Assembly: GCA_030529845.1 (NCBI GenBank)
Contig: JAUMWB010000001.1
Coordinates: 620,001 to 684,000, forward strand
From: Rothia sp. (in: high G+C Gram-positive bacteria)
GTDB taxonomy: Bacteria > Actinomycetota > Actinomycetes > Actinomycetales > Micrococcaceae
DNA length: 64,000 nt
Reading direction: 5' to 3'
Shown: positions 34,901-43,888 of the stretch, piece by piece
Layout of the letters: each line of letters starts with the position of its first letter
Position numbering within the stretch: the first letter of the stretch is position 1
Translations under genes and position numbers: made by a program
Notes under the pieces: model-generated
The model's database searches: none
Told to the model about the DNA's origin: nothing
Seen by the model: the letters and a program-made list of their open reading frames with translations, nothing else

Positions 34901-34991
34901 CGCTATCGCTCGGGAAGACGGAAGTCATTCCGGCACCTCTTGAGTGCTCACGCACTCGCACCCGGTGCCTCCATCCCGTCAGCCGCTCGCT
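34887..34991. repeat. Duplicated tRNA-Gly 3' end (attachment-site-like direct repeat)
   Basis: TCCCGTCAGCCGCTCGCT at 34887-34904 is repeated exactly at 34974-34991. The first copy spans the end of tRNA-Gly(CCC). The 69 bases between hold a nested hairpin (GGCACC/GGTGCC and GAGTGC/GCACTC). This resembles an attL/attR pair left after loss of an integrated element. Confidence 0.6.
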
Positions 34992-34993
34992 TC

Positions 34994-35021
34994 ATGGCCA
35001 CTCTTCCGAGTGGCCATTTTT
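34994..35021 (+). terminator. Terminator after the tRNA-Gly genes
   Basis: ATGGCCACTC pairs with GAGTGGCCAT around TTCC, followed by TTTTT. Confidence 0.9.
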
Positions 35022-35027
35022 GCATCC

Positions 35028-35777
35028 CTAGAAAAACCTGCGTGTAACTGGGGCAGGTACATTCAGCAGCTCCACCAAGTCACGTACCTTCACGGTCCCG
35101 CGCGGTAACTTCTGGCCACGACGATGACGGTTTACCCAGGCAGCCTGCAAGCCCGCTCGAGCCGGGGCAGCGACGTCCGCAATGTAGTTATCACCCACAT
35201 GCACCGCAAAAGCCGGGTCCACCTCCAACTGGGCACACACAAATCTGAAAAGCAAGGGGTCAGGCTTACTCATACCCACGCGCTCTGAAGAAAAGAGGGG
35301 CATATCGTGCAAGCCGATAGCATCCAATTTTTTCTGCTCCGTTAACTGTGACCCGTTGGAGATAACGGCCACCTCTAGGTGCCCGAACTGCCTACCTAGT
35401 TCTTCAAAGAACCTATCAAGCTCGGCAAATGGGGCCCAGGCTTTGCGGGTTTCCTCCTGCAAGGTGGTCAGAAACTTCTGAGCCCGGTCGGCACTCTGGG
35501 GCTCCCCCGTCATCAAGTGCAGCAGGCTTGATGTACGAAAGAGCCGGTTCTCATCAAAGACCTGTTCCCCGGCTAGGTAGCGCTGAAAATCCTCACGCTG
35601 AATATCTGCCCAGGCTTGATAATAACTTTGGGTATCGGCAGTCTCCCCTTCAAAGCCGAACTCTCGCACCGCTCGGTTGAACCCCACTGCTATTGCGGTA
35701 TCGCTATCGAGCAGGGTGCCATCGAGGTCAAAGAGCACAAGGTTTGCTTGGTCTAGCAAATATCCGGTATCGCGCAT
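35028..35777 (-). CDS. HAD-family hydrolase
   Basis: 249 residues of the haloacid dehalogenase superfamily with a helical cap. Motif I FDLDGTLLDSD near residue 16, motif II VISNGSQ near 145, Lys in MSKPDPLLF, motif IV HVGDNYIADV near 205. Resembles YjjG/phosphoglycolate-phosphatase-like enzymes with house-cleaning roles; substrate unknown. Confidence 0.88.
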   Translation of the reverse strand: MRDTGYLLDQANLVLFDLDGTLLDSDTAIAVGFNRAVREFGFEGETADTQSYYQAWADIQREDFQRYLAGEQVFDENRLFRTSSLLHLMTGEPQSADRAQKFLTTLQEETRKAWAPFAELDRFFEELGRQFGHLEVAVISNGSQLTEQKKLDAIGLHDMPLFSSERVGMSKPDPLLFRFVCAQLEVDPAFAVHVGDNYIADVAAPARAGLQAAWVNRHRRGQKLPRGTVKVRDLVELLNVPAPVTRRFF

Positions 35778-35873
35778 GGGACCCCCTCAGTGTCATGATG
35801 GCCTTTGACTCTTCACCAGCATATATGTTCACCACTATCATGAGAGAGACACCCCACCGTCAAAGGAGACAGA

Positions 35874-36607
35874 ATGTGCCCCCGCCCCCTTCAAGCGCTC
35901 CTACCCCTGGCTGCTCTGCGCTTGCCCTTGTTGCCTGTAGCTCTTCATCGACCGAACAAACCCAGGCAGATGCGACCGCGTCCGTACCAAGAAGCAGCGC
36001 CAGCGCTTCGGCTACCCCATCATCTGCAAGCCCCAGCGCCTCCCCCAGTGCTGAAACTACCCAGAGCCTGCTGCCCGAGCCGTCCAGCTCCCCTGAAACA
36101 GCCCAGACCACCGAAGCACCCGCTCCTCAGGTAGTAGAAGCACCGGCTACCCAGCCAGCAGCCCCAACCCCTAGCGAAACACCGGTTCAGGCTATCAATC
36201 CGCCCATCGATAGCGGGGCAACCACTCTAGTCACCGATCTTGCCCCCTACCAGACCAGCATCGACGGCGTAACCCCCGCCGGTGACGGCAAGGTCTACTT
36301 TCAGACAGCGGACGGCGCGGGCTGCGTCATGAGCACCGAGCAGGTAAGCTGCTACCGCGCAGGCTCCCAGGGCCGTATCGGTTACGGTGTGATGTGGCTA
36401 AATCCCGGTACCGTACCGCATCAGGACTTCCTCCAGGGCAGCACCCCGGGCTTTGCCCCCTTCTCCTTCGGAACCCAGCTTCCTAGCAACCACACGATTA
36501 CGGTCGGTGAGTTTACCTGCACCGCAACTGCGGACGGGGCGGCCCGCTGCGATAACGGTGTGCACTGGTTTGCCCTAAGTAACTCGATTAAAGATTTCAG
36601 TGGCTAA
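35874..36607 (+). pseudogene. Lipoprotein gene with a frameshift inside the signal peptide
   Basis: AAAGGAG precedes ATG at 35874, which starts a signal peptide (MCPRPLQALLPLAAL) but then leaves frame. The remainder, ALALVACSSSSTEQTQ onward, is in the next frame and runs intact to 36607. Adding one G near 35918 would join them into a normal lipoprotein with lipobox LVAC, a long Ser/Pro/Ala/Thr linker and a C-terminal domain with four Cys. The C-terminal domain resembles that of the lipoprotein at 36742, so the two are probably tandem paralogues. As read, it would not be exported or made; a sequencing error is possible. Confidence 0.75.
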
Positions 36608-36675
36608 TAGCTCTGCTGATTACCCTCAGCCTTACCCAGCCTATTTCTAACCCGGAAGCCGCATGAGATAGGGCT

Positions 36676-36722
36676 GCGGGTGTCTTTTCCCCTAGGATGG
36701 GAATAAGGCACCCGCATTTTTT
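36676..36722 (+). terminator. Terminator between the two lipoprotein genes
   Basis: GCGGGTG and CCC pair with GGG and CACCCGC, followed by ATTTTTT. Confidence 0.8.
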
Positions 36723-36741
36723 GACCACAAGATTGACACTC

Positions 36742-37398
36742 ATGGCTTTAAAATTTCCCCCCGTTCGCTTCGCCCCAGCCTGCACCCTGCTGACTGTCTG
36801 CACCCTGCTGGTGACAGGCTGCGGGAGCAGTCAGAGTACTTCAACAGCCGCCAGCTCTGCTCCTGAGGTGAGTACATCAAGCAGTGCTACTCCCAGCCCG
36901 TCCGCTAGCGAGAGCCCTACTGCTGAAGTCACCGCAGAAACCCCCAGCGCAGAGCCCACCCCCGCAGAGACTGCTGCCGCACCTTCCCCTAGCGCTACGC
37001 CGCTCACTCCCCCGGTCAATGACGGCTTCACGATTGACCCGGTATCGCTCATCACCACCGACCTAGTGACAGGCACCCCTGTCGCCGATGCTTCGACCTA
37101 TACCTTTGCTGCGGCTGACCAGCCTTCAGTGGTTTTCCAGACCCCTGATCCTCAGGTTGCCTGCCTCATACAAACCTATGGTGTCTTCTGCATGACCGAT
37201 GATTCAAAGAACTGGGTATTGCAGTCCGTGTCGATGGGCCCCGGTGATACCCAGCCTCGTACGGTTCAGGCCCGCGGCCGGGCAGCCACCCATGACTGGT
37301 TCAAGACCAACACGGTGCTACCTGAGGGGCAGTCCCTCAGCTGGATGGGCATGACCTGCACCACCGGTTTCAATCTCTCAGACCTGACCGACCGCTAG
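36742..37398 (+). CDS. Secreted lipoprotein of unknown function
   Basis: 218 residues from ATG 36742. Basic start, hydrophobic segment TLLTVCTLLVTGC with lipobox VTGC near residue 29, then a linker of about 60 residues rich in Ser, Thr, Ala, Pro and Glu, then a domain with Cys residues in ACLIQTYGVFC and MTCTTGF. Shares layout and spacing of Cys with the frameshifted neighbour. Located outside the membrane; role unknown. No clear ribosome site, perhaps because transcription starts very near the ATG. Confidence 0.8.
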   Translation: MALKFPPVRFAPACTLLTVCTLLVTGCGSSQSTSTAASSAPEVSTSSSATPSPSASESPTAEVTAETPSAEPTPAETAAAPSPSATPLTPPVNDGFTIDPVSLITTDLVTGTPVADASTYTFAAADQPSVVFQTPDPQVACLIQTYGVFCMTDDSKNWVLQSVSMGPGDTQPRTVQARGRAATHDWFKTNTVLPEGQSLSWMGMTCTTGFNLSDLTDR

Positions 37399-37410
37399 GG
37401 TTACACAGAC

Positions 37411-37443
37411 AAGCGGCTCCCAGCGCCAAGCTGGGAGCCGCTT
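37411..37443. terminator. Two-way terminator between lipoprotein and DNA glycosylase genes
   Basis: AAGCGGCTCCCAGC pairs with GCTGGGAGCCGCTT around a 5-base loop. Confidence 0.85.
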
Positions 37444-37477
37444 CGTCTCTCTTCTAGCTACCGCACGCGGCGCAGGC

Positions 37478-38356
37478 CTAAACCTGGCAGCCCGGGCACC
37501 AGTAGAGTTTGCGCCCGGCAACTTCTTCCATGGCGATGGTCGTGCCACAGCGGGGGCAGTCTTGCCCCTGCCGCTGGTAGACGTAGTTGGCGTGGTCTGG
37601 CCAGGCTTCGGTTTCGGGGATTCCGGGGCGGTCAGCCGGCTCGGTGGTAATGATACGACCTACGCGTACACCGATGACCAGCAGGTGCTTGTTATCGTTC
37701 CAAAGGGCCTCCAGTTGCTGGGAGCTGCACTCTTTAGCCGGGGTAAAGGGGTCGATGCGAGTACGGTAGAGGGATTCTGCGCGGAAGATGTTTCCCACCC
37801 CCGAGATGGCCTTCTGATCCATGAGAACCACTCCGATGGGGCGGCTGGTCTTGGCCGCCGCAGCGTAAAAGGCAGCCGGGTCGGCGTCCTGGTTGAGGGG
37901 GTCGGGGCCCAGCTTGGCCCGCACACCCGCCACCTCGTCGGGAGTCAAGGTGCGGCAGATGGTTGGGCCCACTAGGTCAGCCCAGCCGTGCGCTGAGACC
38001 AGGCGGACGCGGGTGGTCGGTCTCGGCGCGGGAGGTTCAGCTGAGAGTTCGGTGCGGTGGTCCTCTTGTTCACCGATTTTGCGGGGAGCCCCGATAGAGG
38101 AGGCCCCTGTAAAGTGCTCGTCGCCTCCAAAACTAAAGGCCCCATAGATGCCCAGGTGGACATTAAGGTACAGGTCATTGGAGAAACGGGCGAAGAGGTG
38201 CTTACCGTGGGCGAAAGCAGAGTCGAAGACTGACCCGTCCAGCAGGGCTGCGCCGTCCGCAAATCGCCCCTGGGGGCTGGTGACCGCCAGCTTCTCACCG
38301 GCGAAAACGTCGGTGAGCTGGCGGGCCAGGCGGTGAATTGAGTGCCCTTCTGGCAT
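37478..38356 (-). CDS. Fpg/Nei-family DNA glycosylase/AP lyase
   Basis: Removes oxidised bases and cleaves the strand. 292 residues from ATG 38356: MPEGHSIHR places catalytic Pro-2 and Glu-3 correctly, a start the longer frame lacks. Helix-two-turn-helix segment MDQKAISGVGNIFRAESLYR near 180, zinc finger CPRCG plus YWCPGC at the C terminus. PEGHSI start points to the Nei (endonuclease VIII) side, as in mycobacterial Nei2. The ATG overlaps the rpiB stop by one base (TAATG). Confidence 0.93.
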   Translation of the reverse strand: MPEGHSIHRLARQLTDVFAGEKLAVTSPQGRFADGAALLDGSVFDSAFAHGKHLFARFSNDLYLNVHLGIYGAFSFGGDEHFTGASSIGAPRKIGEQEDHRTELSAEPPAPRPTTRVRLVSAHGWADLVGPTICRTLTPDEVAGVRAKLGPDPLNQDADPAAFYAAAAKTSRPIGVVLMDQKAISGVGNIFRAESLYRTRIDPFTPAKECSSQQLEALWNDNKHLLVIGVRVGRIITTEPADRPGIPETEAWPDHANYVYQRQGQDCPRCGTTIAMEEVAGRKLYWCPGCQV

Positions 38357-38853
38357 TAGTTCTCGTAGCTGTCGATCTGCTTGCCGGCGATTACCCCGGT
38401 CTGCTCGTATTCGGCCATCTGACCGATGCGGCGGGCGTGGCGCTCTTCGTTGGTCCACTCGGTGGTGAGGAAGACCTTGATGATATCCAGGGCTTCTTCC
38501 TTGGTGTGCTGACGTCCGCCCACCGCAACGACCTGGGCGTTGTTGTGCTCACGGGCCAGGGCTGCGGTGTCGTGGTTCCAAGCAAGTGCAGCACGGATAC
38601 CTTCGACCTTGTTCGCTGCCATCTGCTCGCCGTTGCCGGAGCCACCCAACACAATACCCAGGGAGTCCAGACCCGCTGCACGGTCTGCGCGGACGGCGAG
38701 CGCCGCGTTAATGCAGAAGCTGGGGTAGTCGTCGAGAGCGTCATATTCAGCGGGGCCGTGATCGACCATCTCGTAGCCTGCCTCGGTGAGTTCTTCGATG
38801 AGGTAGTGGCTAAGTTCTAGGCCTGCGTGGTCGGTTGCGATGTGTACACGCAC
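38356..38853 (-). CDS. rpiB: Ribose-5-phosphate isomerase B
   Basis: Interconverts ribulose-5-phosphate and ribose-5-phosphate. 165 residues; RVHIATDHAGLELSHYL near the start, the catalytic region GLDSLGIVLGGSGNGEQMAANK and the conserved RAALAWNHDTA. The C-terminal part is longer than LacA/B. GTG start at 38853 with AAAGGAGACACC before it. Coupled to the glycosylase gene. Confidence 0.92.
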   Translation of the reverse strand: MRVHIATDHAGLELSHYLIEELTEAGYEMVDHGPAEYDALDDYPSFCINAALAVRADRAAGLDSLGIVLGGSGNGEQMAANKVEGIRAALAWNHDTAALAREHNNAQVVAVGGRQHTKEEALDIIKVFLTTEWTNEERHARRIGQMAEYEQTGVIAGKQIDSYEN

Positions 38854-38955
38854 GGTGTCTCCTTTGGTCGTGGTGGGTGGGGGCCGGCTGACCGCACTAA
38901 AATTTAGTTATGTGAATCACTGGTAAGCGCATAGAATTGGGAGCGTATGCGCCAT

Positions 38956-38983
38956 GGTGACCTCTATACGATTGTAGGTCACC
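38956..38983. promoter_or_regulatory. Inverted repeat in the rpiB/pepN divergent region
   Basis: GGTGACCT (38956-38963) and AGGTCACC (38976-38983) form a perfect 8-bp inverted repeat with 12 bases between, flanked by GCGC on both sides. Candidate operator or leader hairpin for pepN. Confidence 0.45.
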
Positions 38984-39063
38984 TGCGCCTATCCTGTGGT
39001 TTGTTTCCTGCTGTGTGCAGTGAGCAGGCCTCTAACTTTAGATTTGATTGACAAGGATTCCTC

Positions 39064-41601
39064 ATGCCTGGAATGAATTTGACCCGTGCCGAAGCTGAAA
39101 AGAGAGCGTCAGTTATTCAGCGTGTACATTCGTACACGGTTGAGCTTGATGTGACACGAGGTGAGCGGGTCTTTGGTTCTCGCACCGTAGTGCGCTTTGA
39201 TGCTGTTGCCGGGAGTGAAACCTTTATCGACGCTATTACCGATACGGTGCACAGTATTGAGCTCAATGGTGAGCTGGTTCCTGTTGAGAATGCCGATGGT
39301 GTGCGTATTGCTTTACCTGCCCTAGCTGAGAGCAATGAACTAGTGATCGATGCCGATATGCTCTACACCAATACCGGTGAGGGCCTGCACCGCTTTGTGG
39401 ACCCGGTGGACGGCGAGGTCTACCTCTACTCCCAGTTTGAGGTACCCGATTCCCGCCGCGTGTACCCGGTCTTTGAGCAGCCCGATTTGAAGGCTGAATT
39501 TGAGTTTATTGTGACGGCCCCTGCCCACTGGGTTGTGGTGTCGAACCAGCCTGAAACATCGGTCGAGGACGTCGAAGGCGGCAAGGTCTGGCATTTCAAG
39601 CCGACCCCGCGTATCTCGTCCTACATCACCGCTATTATCGCTGGCCCCTACGCCAGCGTCCATTCCTCCCTCACCAACAGCGAGGGCCGCGAGGTGAAAC
39701 TGGGCTGCTACGCCCGTCAGTCCTTGATGGAATATCTGGATGCTGATGAGGTCTTCCATATCACCCGTCAGGGCTTTGAGTTCTTTGAAGAGCAGTTCTC
39801 AACCCCCTACCCCTTTGAGAAGTACGACCAGCTCTTTGTGCCCGAGTTTAATGCCGGTGCTATGGAGAACGCCGGTGCGGTGACCTTCTTAGAGAACTAC
39901 ATCTTCCGTTCTAAGGTGACCGAGGCAATTGTTGAGCGCCGAGCCATCACCATTTTGCACGAGCTGGCTCACATGTGGTTTGGCGACCTGGTGACCATGA
40001 AGTGGTGGAACGACCTGTGGCTTAACGAGTCTTTTGCTGAGTTCATGTCAACCCTGGCTGCTGCCGAGAACACCCGGTTTGCCCCCGAGGCCTGGGCTAC
40101 CTTCTCTGCCTCAGAAAAGACCTGGGCCTATAACCAGGACCAGCTCTCATCCACCCACCCCATCGTTGCCCCGATTCGCGACCTTCAGGATGTTCAGGTC
40201 AACTTTGACGGTATCACCTACGCTAAGGGCGCTTCCGTGCTGCGCCAGCTGGTGGCATGGGTGGGCCAGGAGAACTTCATGGCAGCTCTCAAGGTCTACT
40301 TCGACAAGCACGCCTACGGCAACACCGTGCTCGATGACCTGCTCGATGAGCTTGAGGCAACCAGCGGACGCGACGTGCGCGCCTGGTCTAAGCTCTGGCT
40401 GGAGACCGCCGGGGTTAACACCCTCACTACCGAGGTGGATGAGGCAGAGGACGGCACTATTACCCGCCTGGCCCTGCGCCAGACCTACGCTGAGGGCTTT
40501 GAGACCCTGCGCCCCCACCGCCTGGTTATTGGTTTCTACAACCTGGACGGTGAGGTACTGACCCGCACTGACCGCCTAGAAATCGATGTGGACGGCGACA
40601 TCACCGAGGTACCCCTGGCTGTTGGAGCCAAGCGTCCCGATTTGATTCTGGTCAACGATGAAGACCTGGCCTACGCCAAGATCCGTCTCGATGAGCGTTC
40701 TCGCACCACCGCCGTTGCCCGCCTGGGCGCTATTGACTCTTCTGTTGCCCGCGGCGTGGTCTGGGGGTCCCTCTGGGATACCGTGCGCGATGCCGAGATG
40801 CCTGCCCGCCAGTTTGTTGAACTGGTTCTTGGCAATATCGGGGCAGAGACTAACTCCACCGCCGTCCGCACCCAGCTTCTCAACCTTGAGAACACCCTAC
40901 GAGCCTACCTGAACCCCGAACACGCTGAGACTGTGCGAACTGAAGCAGCTGACCGTATCTGGGCCCTTGCCCAAGCAGCAGAAGCTGGCTCTGATAACCA
41001 GTTCCAGCTGGTGGGCACCTTCGCCCGTCTGGCCCATACCTCAGACCAGCTGGATGCTGTGGCAGCCCTACTCGATGGCTCTACCGTTCTGGAAGGTTTG
41101 GAGATTGATACCGACCTGCGCTGGAACCTGCTGGGATCTTTGGCCGCGGGCGGACGTGTCACCGCAGCTGAGATCGATGCAGCCCTGGCTGAGGACAACA
41201 CCTCCAACGGCCAGCAGGCAGCTGCCACCGCCAAGGCTGCTATCCCCACCGCTGAAGCAAAGGCAGAGACCTGGCGCACTGTGGTTGAAACCGGCGAGCT
41301 GTCTAACATTGTGCAGCGCTCCGCCATTCTCGGTTTCTACCGCGGTGCCCCGGAGTTCTCAGAACCCTACATTGACCGCTACTTTGAGGCTATTGAAGGA
41401 GTCTGGCGCGAGCGCTCCCACGAAATTTCAAGCCAGATTATCAGCGGGCTCTTCCCCCGTTTTTACACTCAGGAGGTCCTGGATAAGGCCGAGGCTTACC
41501 TCGCTGCCCTGCCTGAGGACGCAGCCGCTCTCAAGCGTCAGGTAGCAGAAGGACGCGACTCACTGGCTCGTGCGCTCAAGGTACAGGCCGCAGACCGCTA
41601 G
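39064..41601 (+). CDS. pepN: Aminopeptidase N (M1 zinc metallopeptidase)
   Basis: Removes N-terminal residues from peptides in the cytoplasm. 845 residues; exopeptidase motif GAMENAG near 267, zinc site HELAHMWFGDLVT near 301 with the second Glu in the ES-AEF segment, and a C-terminal ERAP1-like helical domain. No signal peptide. AAGGATTCCTC precedes the ATG. Confidence 0.96.
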   Translation: MPGMNLTRAEAEKRASVIQRVHSYTVELDVTRGERVFGSRTVVRFDAVAGSETFIDAITDTVHSIELNGELVPVENADGVRIALPALAESNELVIDADMLYTNTGEGLHRFVDPVDGEVYLYSQFEVPDSRRVYPVFEQPDLKAEFEFIVTAPAHWVVVSNQPETSVEDVEGGKVWHFKPTPRISSYITAIIAGPYASVHSSLTNSEGREVKLGCYARQSLMEYLDADEVFHITRQGFEFFEEQFSTPYPFEKYDQLFVPEFNAGAMENAGAVTFLENYIFRSKVTEAIVERRAITILHELAHMWFGDLVTMKWWNDLWLNESFAEFMSTLAAAENTRFAPEAWATFSASEKTWAYNQDQLSSTHPIVAPIRDLQDVQVNFDGITYAKGASVLRQLVAWVGQENFMAALKVYFDKHAYGNTVLDDLLDELEATSGRDVRAWSKLWLETAGVNTLTTEVDEAEDGTITRLALRQTYAEGFETLRPHRLVIGFYNLDGEVLTRTDRLEIDVDGDITEVPLAVGAKRPDLILVNDEDLAYAKIRLDERSRTTAVARLGAIDSSVARGVVWGSLWDTVRDAEMPARQFVELVLGNIGAETNSTAVRTQLLNLENTLRAYLNPEHAETVRTEAADRIWALAQAAEAGSDNQFQLVGTFARLAHTSDQLDAVAALLDGSTVLEGLEIDTDLRWNLLGSLAAGGRVTAAEIDAALAEDNTSNGQQAAATAKAAIPTAEAKAETWRTVVETGELSNIVQRSAILGFYRGAPEFSEPYIDRYFEAIEGVWRERSHEISSQIISGLFPRFYTQEVLDKAEAYLAALPEDAAALKRQVAEGRDSLARALKVQAADR

Positions 41602-41654
41602 GCTCTAACCGCTGGTACCTGCTGACGATAAGGGGCGGGAGTAGACTGGTGGGT

Positions 41655-42116
41655 ATGAATTTACCCAACCCAGCCTTCCGCCCCTTATCTGCACCCGGCG
41701 AGGCCAGCGTCCAGCCCTCAGCACCTCATGAAGAGGTCGATGAGCGTAGCTTCTACTACCAGGTGGGCGGACGGCCGGTCTTTGAAAAGCTCTGCCGGGA
41801 GTTCTATTCCCGTGTAGCAACCGACCCGGAGTTCCGTGCCATGTACCCCGAGGAAGATTTGGGGCCAGCAGAGCGCCGCCTCTTCATGTTCCTTGAGCAG
41901 TACTGGGGCGGGCCCAAAACCTACCAGGCAGAACGCGGCCACCCGCGCCTGCGTATGCGTCATAACCCCTTCTATATCGGTCCCAAGGAGCGTGACACCT
42001 GGCTCAAGTACATGCGTGAGGCCATGGACACCCTAGAACTAGCTCCCCTGCACGATGCAGAAATGTGGGCCTACTTTGACCGGGCAGCCCACGCCATGCA
42101 AAATCGGGCCCAGTAG
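41655..42116 (+). CDS. glbO: Group II truncated haemoglobin (GlbO-like)
   Basis: Small haem protein of about 153 residues that binds oxygen or NO. Contains FYYQVGGRPVFEKLCREFY, distal-side residues, RLRMRHNPFYIGPKERDTWL with the proximal His, and the group II Trp (YMREAM and WAYF region). ATG at 41655 is chosen; TAGACT lies 7 bases before it, so the transcript is probably leaderless. Sits between pepN and an unknown gene. Confidence 0.9.
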   Translation: MNLPNPAFRPLSAPGEASVQPSAPHEEVDERSFYYQVGGRPVFEKLCREFYSRVATDPEFRAMYPEEDLGPAERRLFMFLEQYWGGPKTYQAERGHPRLRMRHNPFYIGPKERDTWLKYMREAMDTLELAPLHDAEMWAYFDRAAHAMQNRAQ

Positions 42117-42124
42117 CTGGATTT

Positions 42125-42817
42125 TTAGGCTGAGGCAGCCGAGTAAACCAGTACATGCCCTGCCCGGGCCGAGATACGGGCCCAGCGTCCGCTGGCAAAA
42201 ACGGGCATAGGTTCGGTAGCCCGCGGAGGCAGGAACCCGAGTACCTCAAGGGCAAAAGCAGCCCCGGTGGGTAGGCTCACCGCCGCATCGGGGGCCTGCA
42301 GGGGTGAAGACCAGATACGGGAGCGGACGGTTGCCACCACCGCGTGCCCCGGGTTAGCGGGAAGCGCCCCGTCTACAGCAGATATTCCCTCCTGAGCCGC
42401 AGCCCGTGCATGGTCGGAGAGGTAAAACCCTTTCTTCTCCCAACCACTACGCGGAACGGTTCGCCCAACCCAAGAAGCGGTAACAGTCACCGGGGGCAGG
42501 GCCAGGGCAAGCCCTGCCTCTTCGATACGGGCTAGCCGGTCGAGAAGAGCTGCCGCCTCAACCGTAAGATCAACCTCGGTAGGCTGGGCCAGCTTGATAG
42601 CGCGCAGACCGATGATAGTTGGGGTTGCATCAAGTAAGGTCTCAGGCGCAAGCACGCACACCGAAATCCCCAACACATCGCCGTTAGCCTGCAAACGAAC
42701 GGCAGCCTGAGGATCCACTGAACGGGCCCGAGTCAGATAGGTCGCCATATCCCGGGCGGTCCTTGCATCGGGTAGGTAAATATAATCGGTGTAGTCAGAG
42801 AGCTTGGGCTCGGTCAT
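42125..42817 (-). CDS. Conserved hypothetical protein
   Basis: 230 residues, no signal peptide or membrane segment. I do not recognise a named domain. The protein is soluble-looking, with an alternating Ala/Leu-rich centre and a segment PRSGWEKKGFYLSDHARAAA. It converges with glbO and diverges from tesB. Confidence 0.7.
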   Translation of the reverse strand: MTEPKLSDYTDYIYLPDARTARDMATYLTRARSVDPQAAVRLQANGDVLGISVCVLAPETLLDATPTIIGLRAIKLAQPTEVDLTVEAAALLDRLARIEEAGLALALPPVTVTASWVGRTVPRSGWEKKGFYLSDHARAAAQEGISAVDGALPANPGHAVVATVRSRIWSSPLQAPDAAVSLPTGAAFALEVLGFLPPRATEPMPVFASGRWARISARAGHVLVYSAASA

Positions 42818-42931
42818 CTCACAGGCTTCCGGAAATCAAAGGGACGGTCTATTCTCATACCACCCTATCGCAGAAGATGAGCTGTATTCCCTGAGGTGAG
42901 AAAAAGGGGCTACCTGTGAGAGAGTGGAACT

Positions 42932-43828
42932 ATGAGTCACGAAACCCTAGAAAGCCTCTCCCCCACCCAAAAATTACTGGCCATGCTCAACCTAGCCCCA
43001 GGTGGCGCGTCCGCCCACGAGCATGTCTTTAGTGCCCTGACCCTCACCAAAGAATCCCCGCGTATCTTCGGCGGGCAAGTACTTGCCCAGGCGATCATGG
43101 CAGCTGCCCACACAGTAGAGGGCAAAACCCTGCATTCCCTGCACGGCTACTTCCTGAGGCCCGGCGATGTAGAGGGCGATCTTTCCTATGGAGCAGAAGC
43201 GCTCAATGATGCTAGATCATTTTCGACGCGCAGGGTGCAGGCCTACCAGGGTGGGCAACCTATCTTTTCGTGTATCACCTCGTTTCAGGTGCCTGCACAG
43301 GGCCCCGATCATAGTTCTGCCATGCCGGAGAATATTCCTGATCCGGAGAGCCTTCCCACAGCTGCTGATCTCCTGGGCCACCTGCAGGTACCCATCGCGC
43401 AGAAGGTCGCCTACTCCCGCCCCTTCGATGTTCGACACGTTACCACTCCACTCTATGTGACTCCCGGCGAAGAGAAGCGGCCGACCAATATGGTCTGGTT
43501 CAAAACCTTTGAAGCCCTGCCCGACACCCCTGTGCTGCACCAGGCATCGCTAGCCTATGCCTCGGACTACACCCAGCTTGAGCCGGTACTACGGCAGCAC
43601 GGTAAAACCTGGCTTGAACCCGGCATGAAGGTGGCCTCACTTGACCACGCGATGTGGTTCCACCGTCCCGCCCGTGCCGATAACTGGCTGCTGCTGGTAC
43701 AGGAAGCCCCCAGCGCCCAGGACGCCCGAGGTCTCTCTGTAGGCAAGATTTTCACCCGTGACGGTGTGCATGTAGCTACCGTGACCCAAGAAGCCATGAT
43801 CAGGCTCCCCGAGTACCGCGACCAGTAG
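42932..43828 (+). CDS. tesB: Acyl-CoA thioesterase II
   Basis: Hydrolyses acyl-CoA to free fatty acid and CoA. 298 residues with a double hot-dog fold: FGGQVLAQAIMAAAHTV near 44, SLHGYFLRPGD, RRVQAYQGGQPIFS in the first half, and SLDHAMWFHRP with the Asp-x-x catalytic region near 235, then VGKIFTRDGVHVATVTQEAMIR. Length matches the family. Confidence 0.94.
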   Translation: MSHETLESLSPTQKLLAMLNLAPGGASAHEHVFSALTLTKESPRIFGGQVLAQAIMAAAHTVEGKTLHSLHGYFLRPGDVEGDLSYGAEALNDARSFSTRRVQAYQGGQPIFSCITSFQVPAQGPDHSSAMPENIPDPESLPTAADLLGHLQVPIAQKVAYSRPFDVRHVTTPLYVTPGEEKRPTNMVWFKTFEALPDTPVLHQASLAYASDYTQLEPVLRQHGKTWLEPGMKVASLDHAMWFHRPARADNWLLLVQEAPSAQDARGLSVGKIFTRDGVHVATVTQEAMIRLPEYRDQ

Positions 43829-43843
43829 TTCACGAGATACAGC

Positions 43844-43881
43844 AAAAATCCCTCCCACCGGTGAAGGTGGGAGGGATTTTT
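43844..43881. terminator. Two-way terminator between tesB and ettA
   Basis: AAAAATCCCTCCCACC pairs perfectly with GGTGGGAGGGATTTTT around a 6-base loop, giving U-runs in both directions. Confidence 0.92.
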
Positions 43882-43888
43882 AGCTAGT

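Noticed and set aside
34779-34961. 60-residue frame with GIEPAYQAWEACALPLSYS
   Set aside because: It is the well-known false translation of tRNA sequence, opposite the two tRNA-Gly genes.
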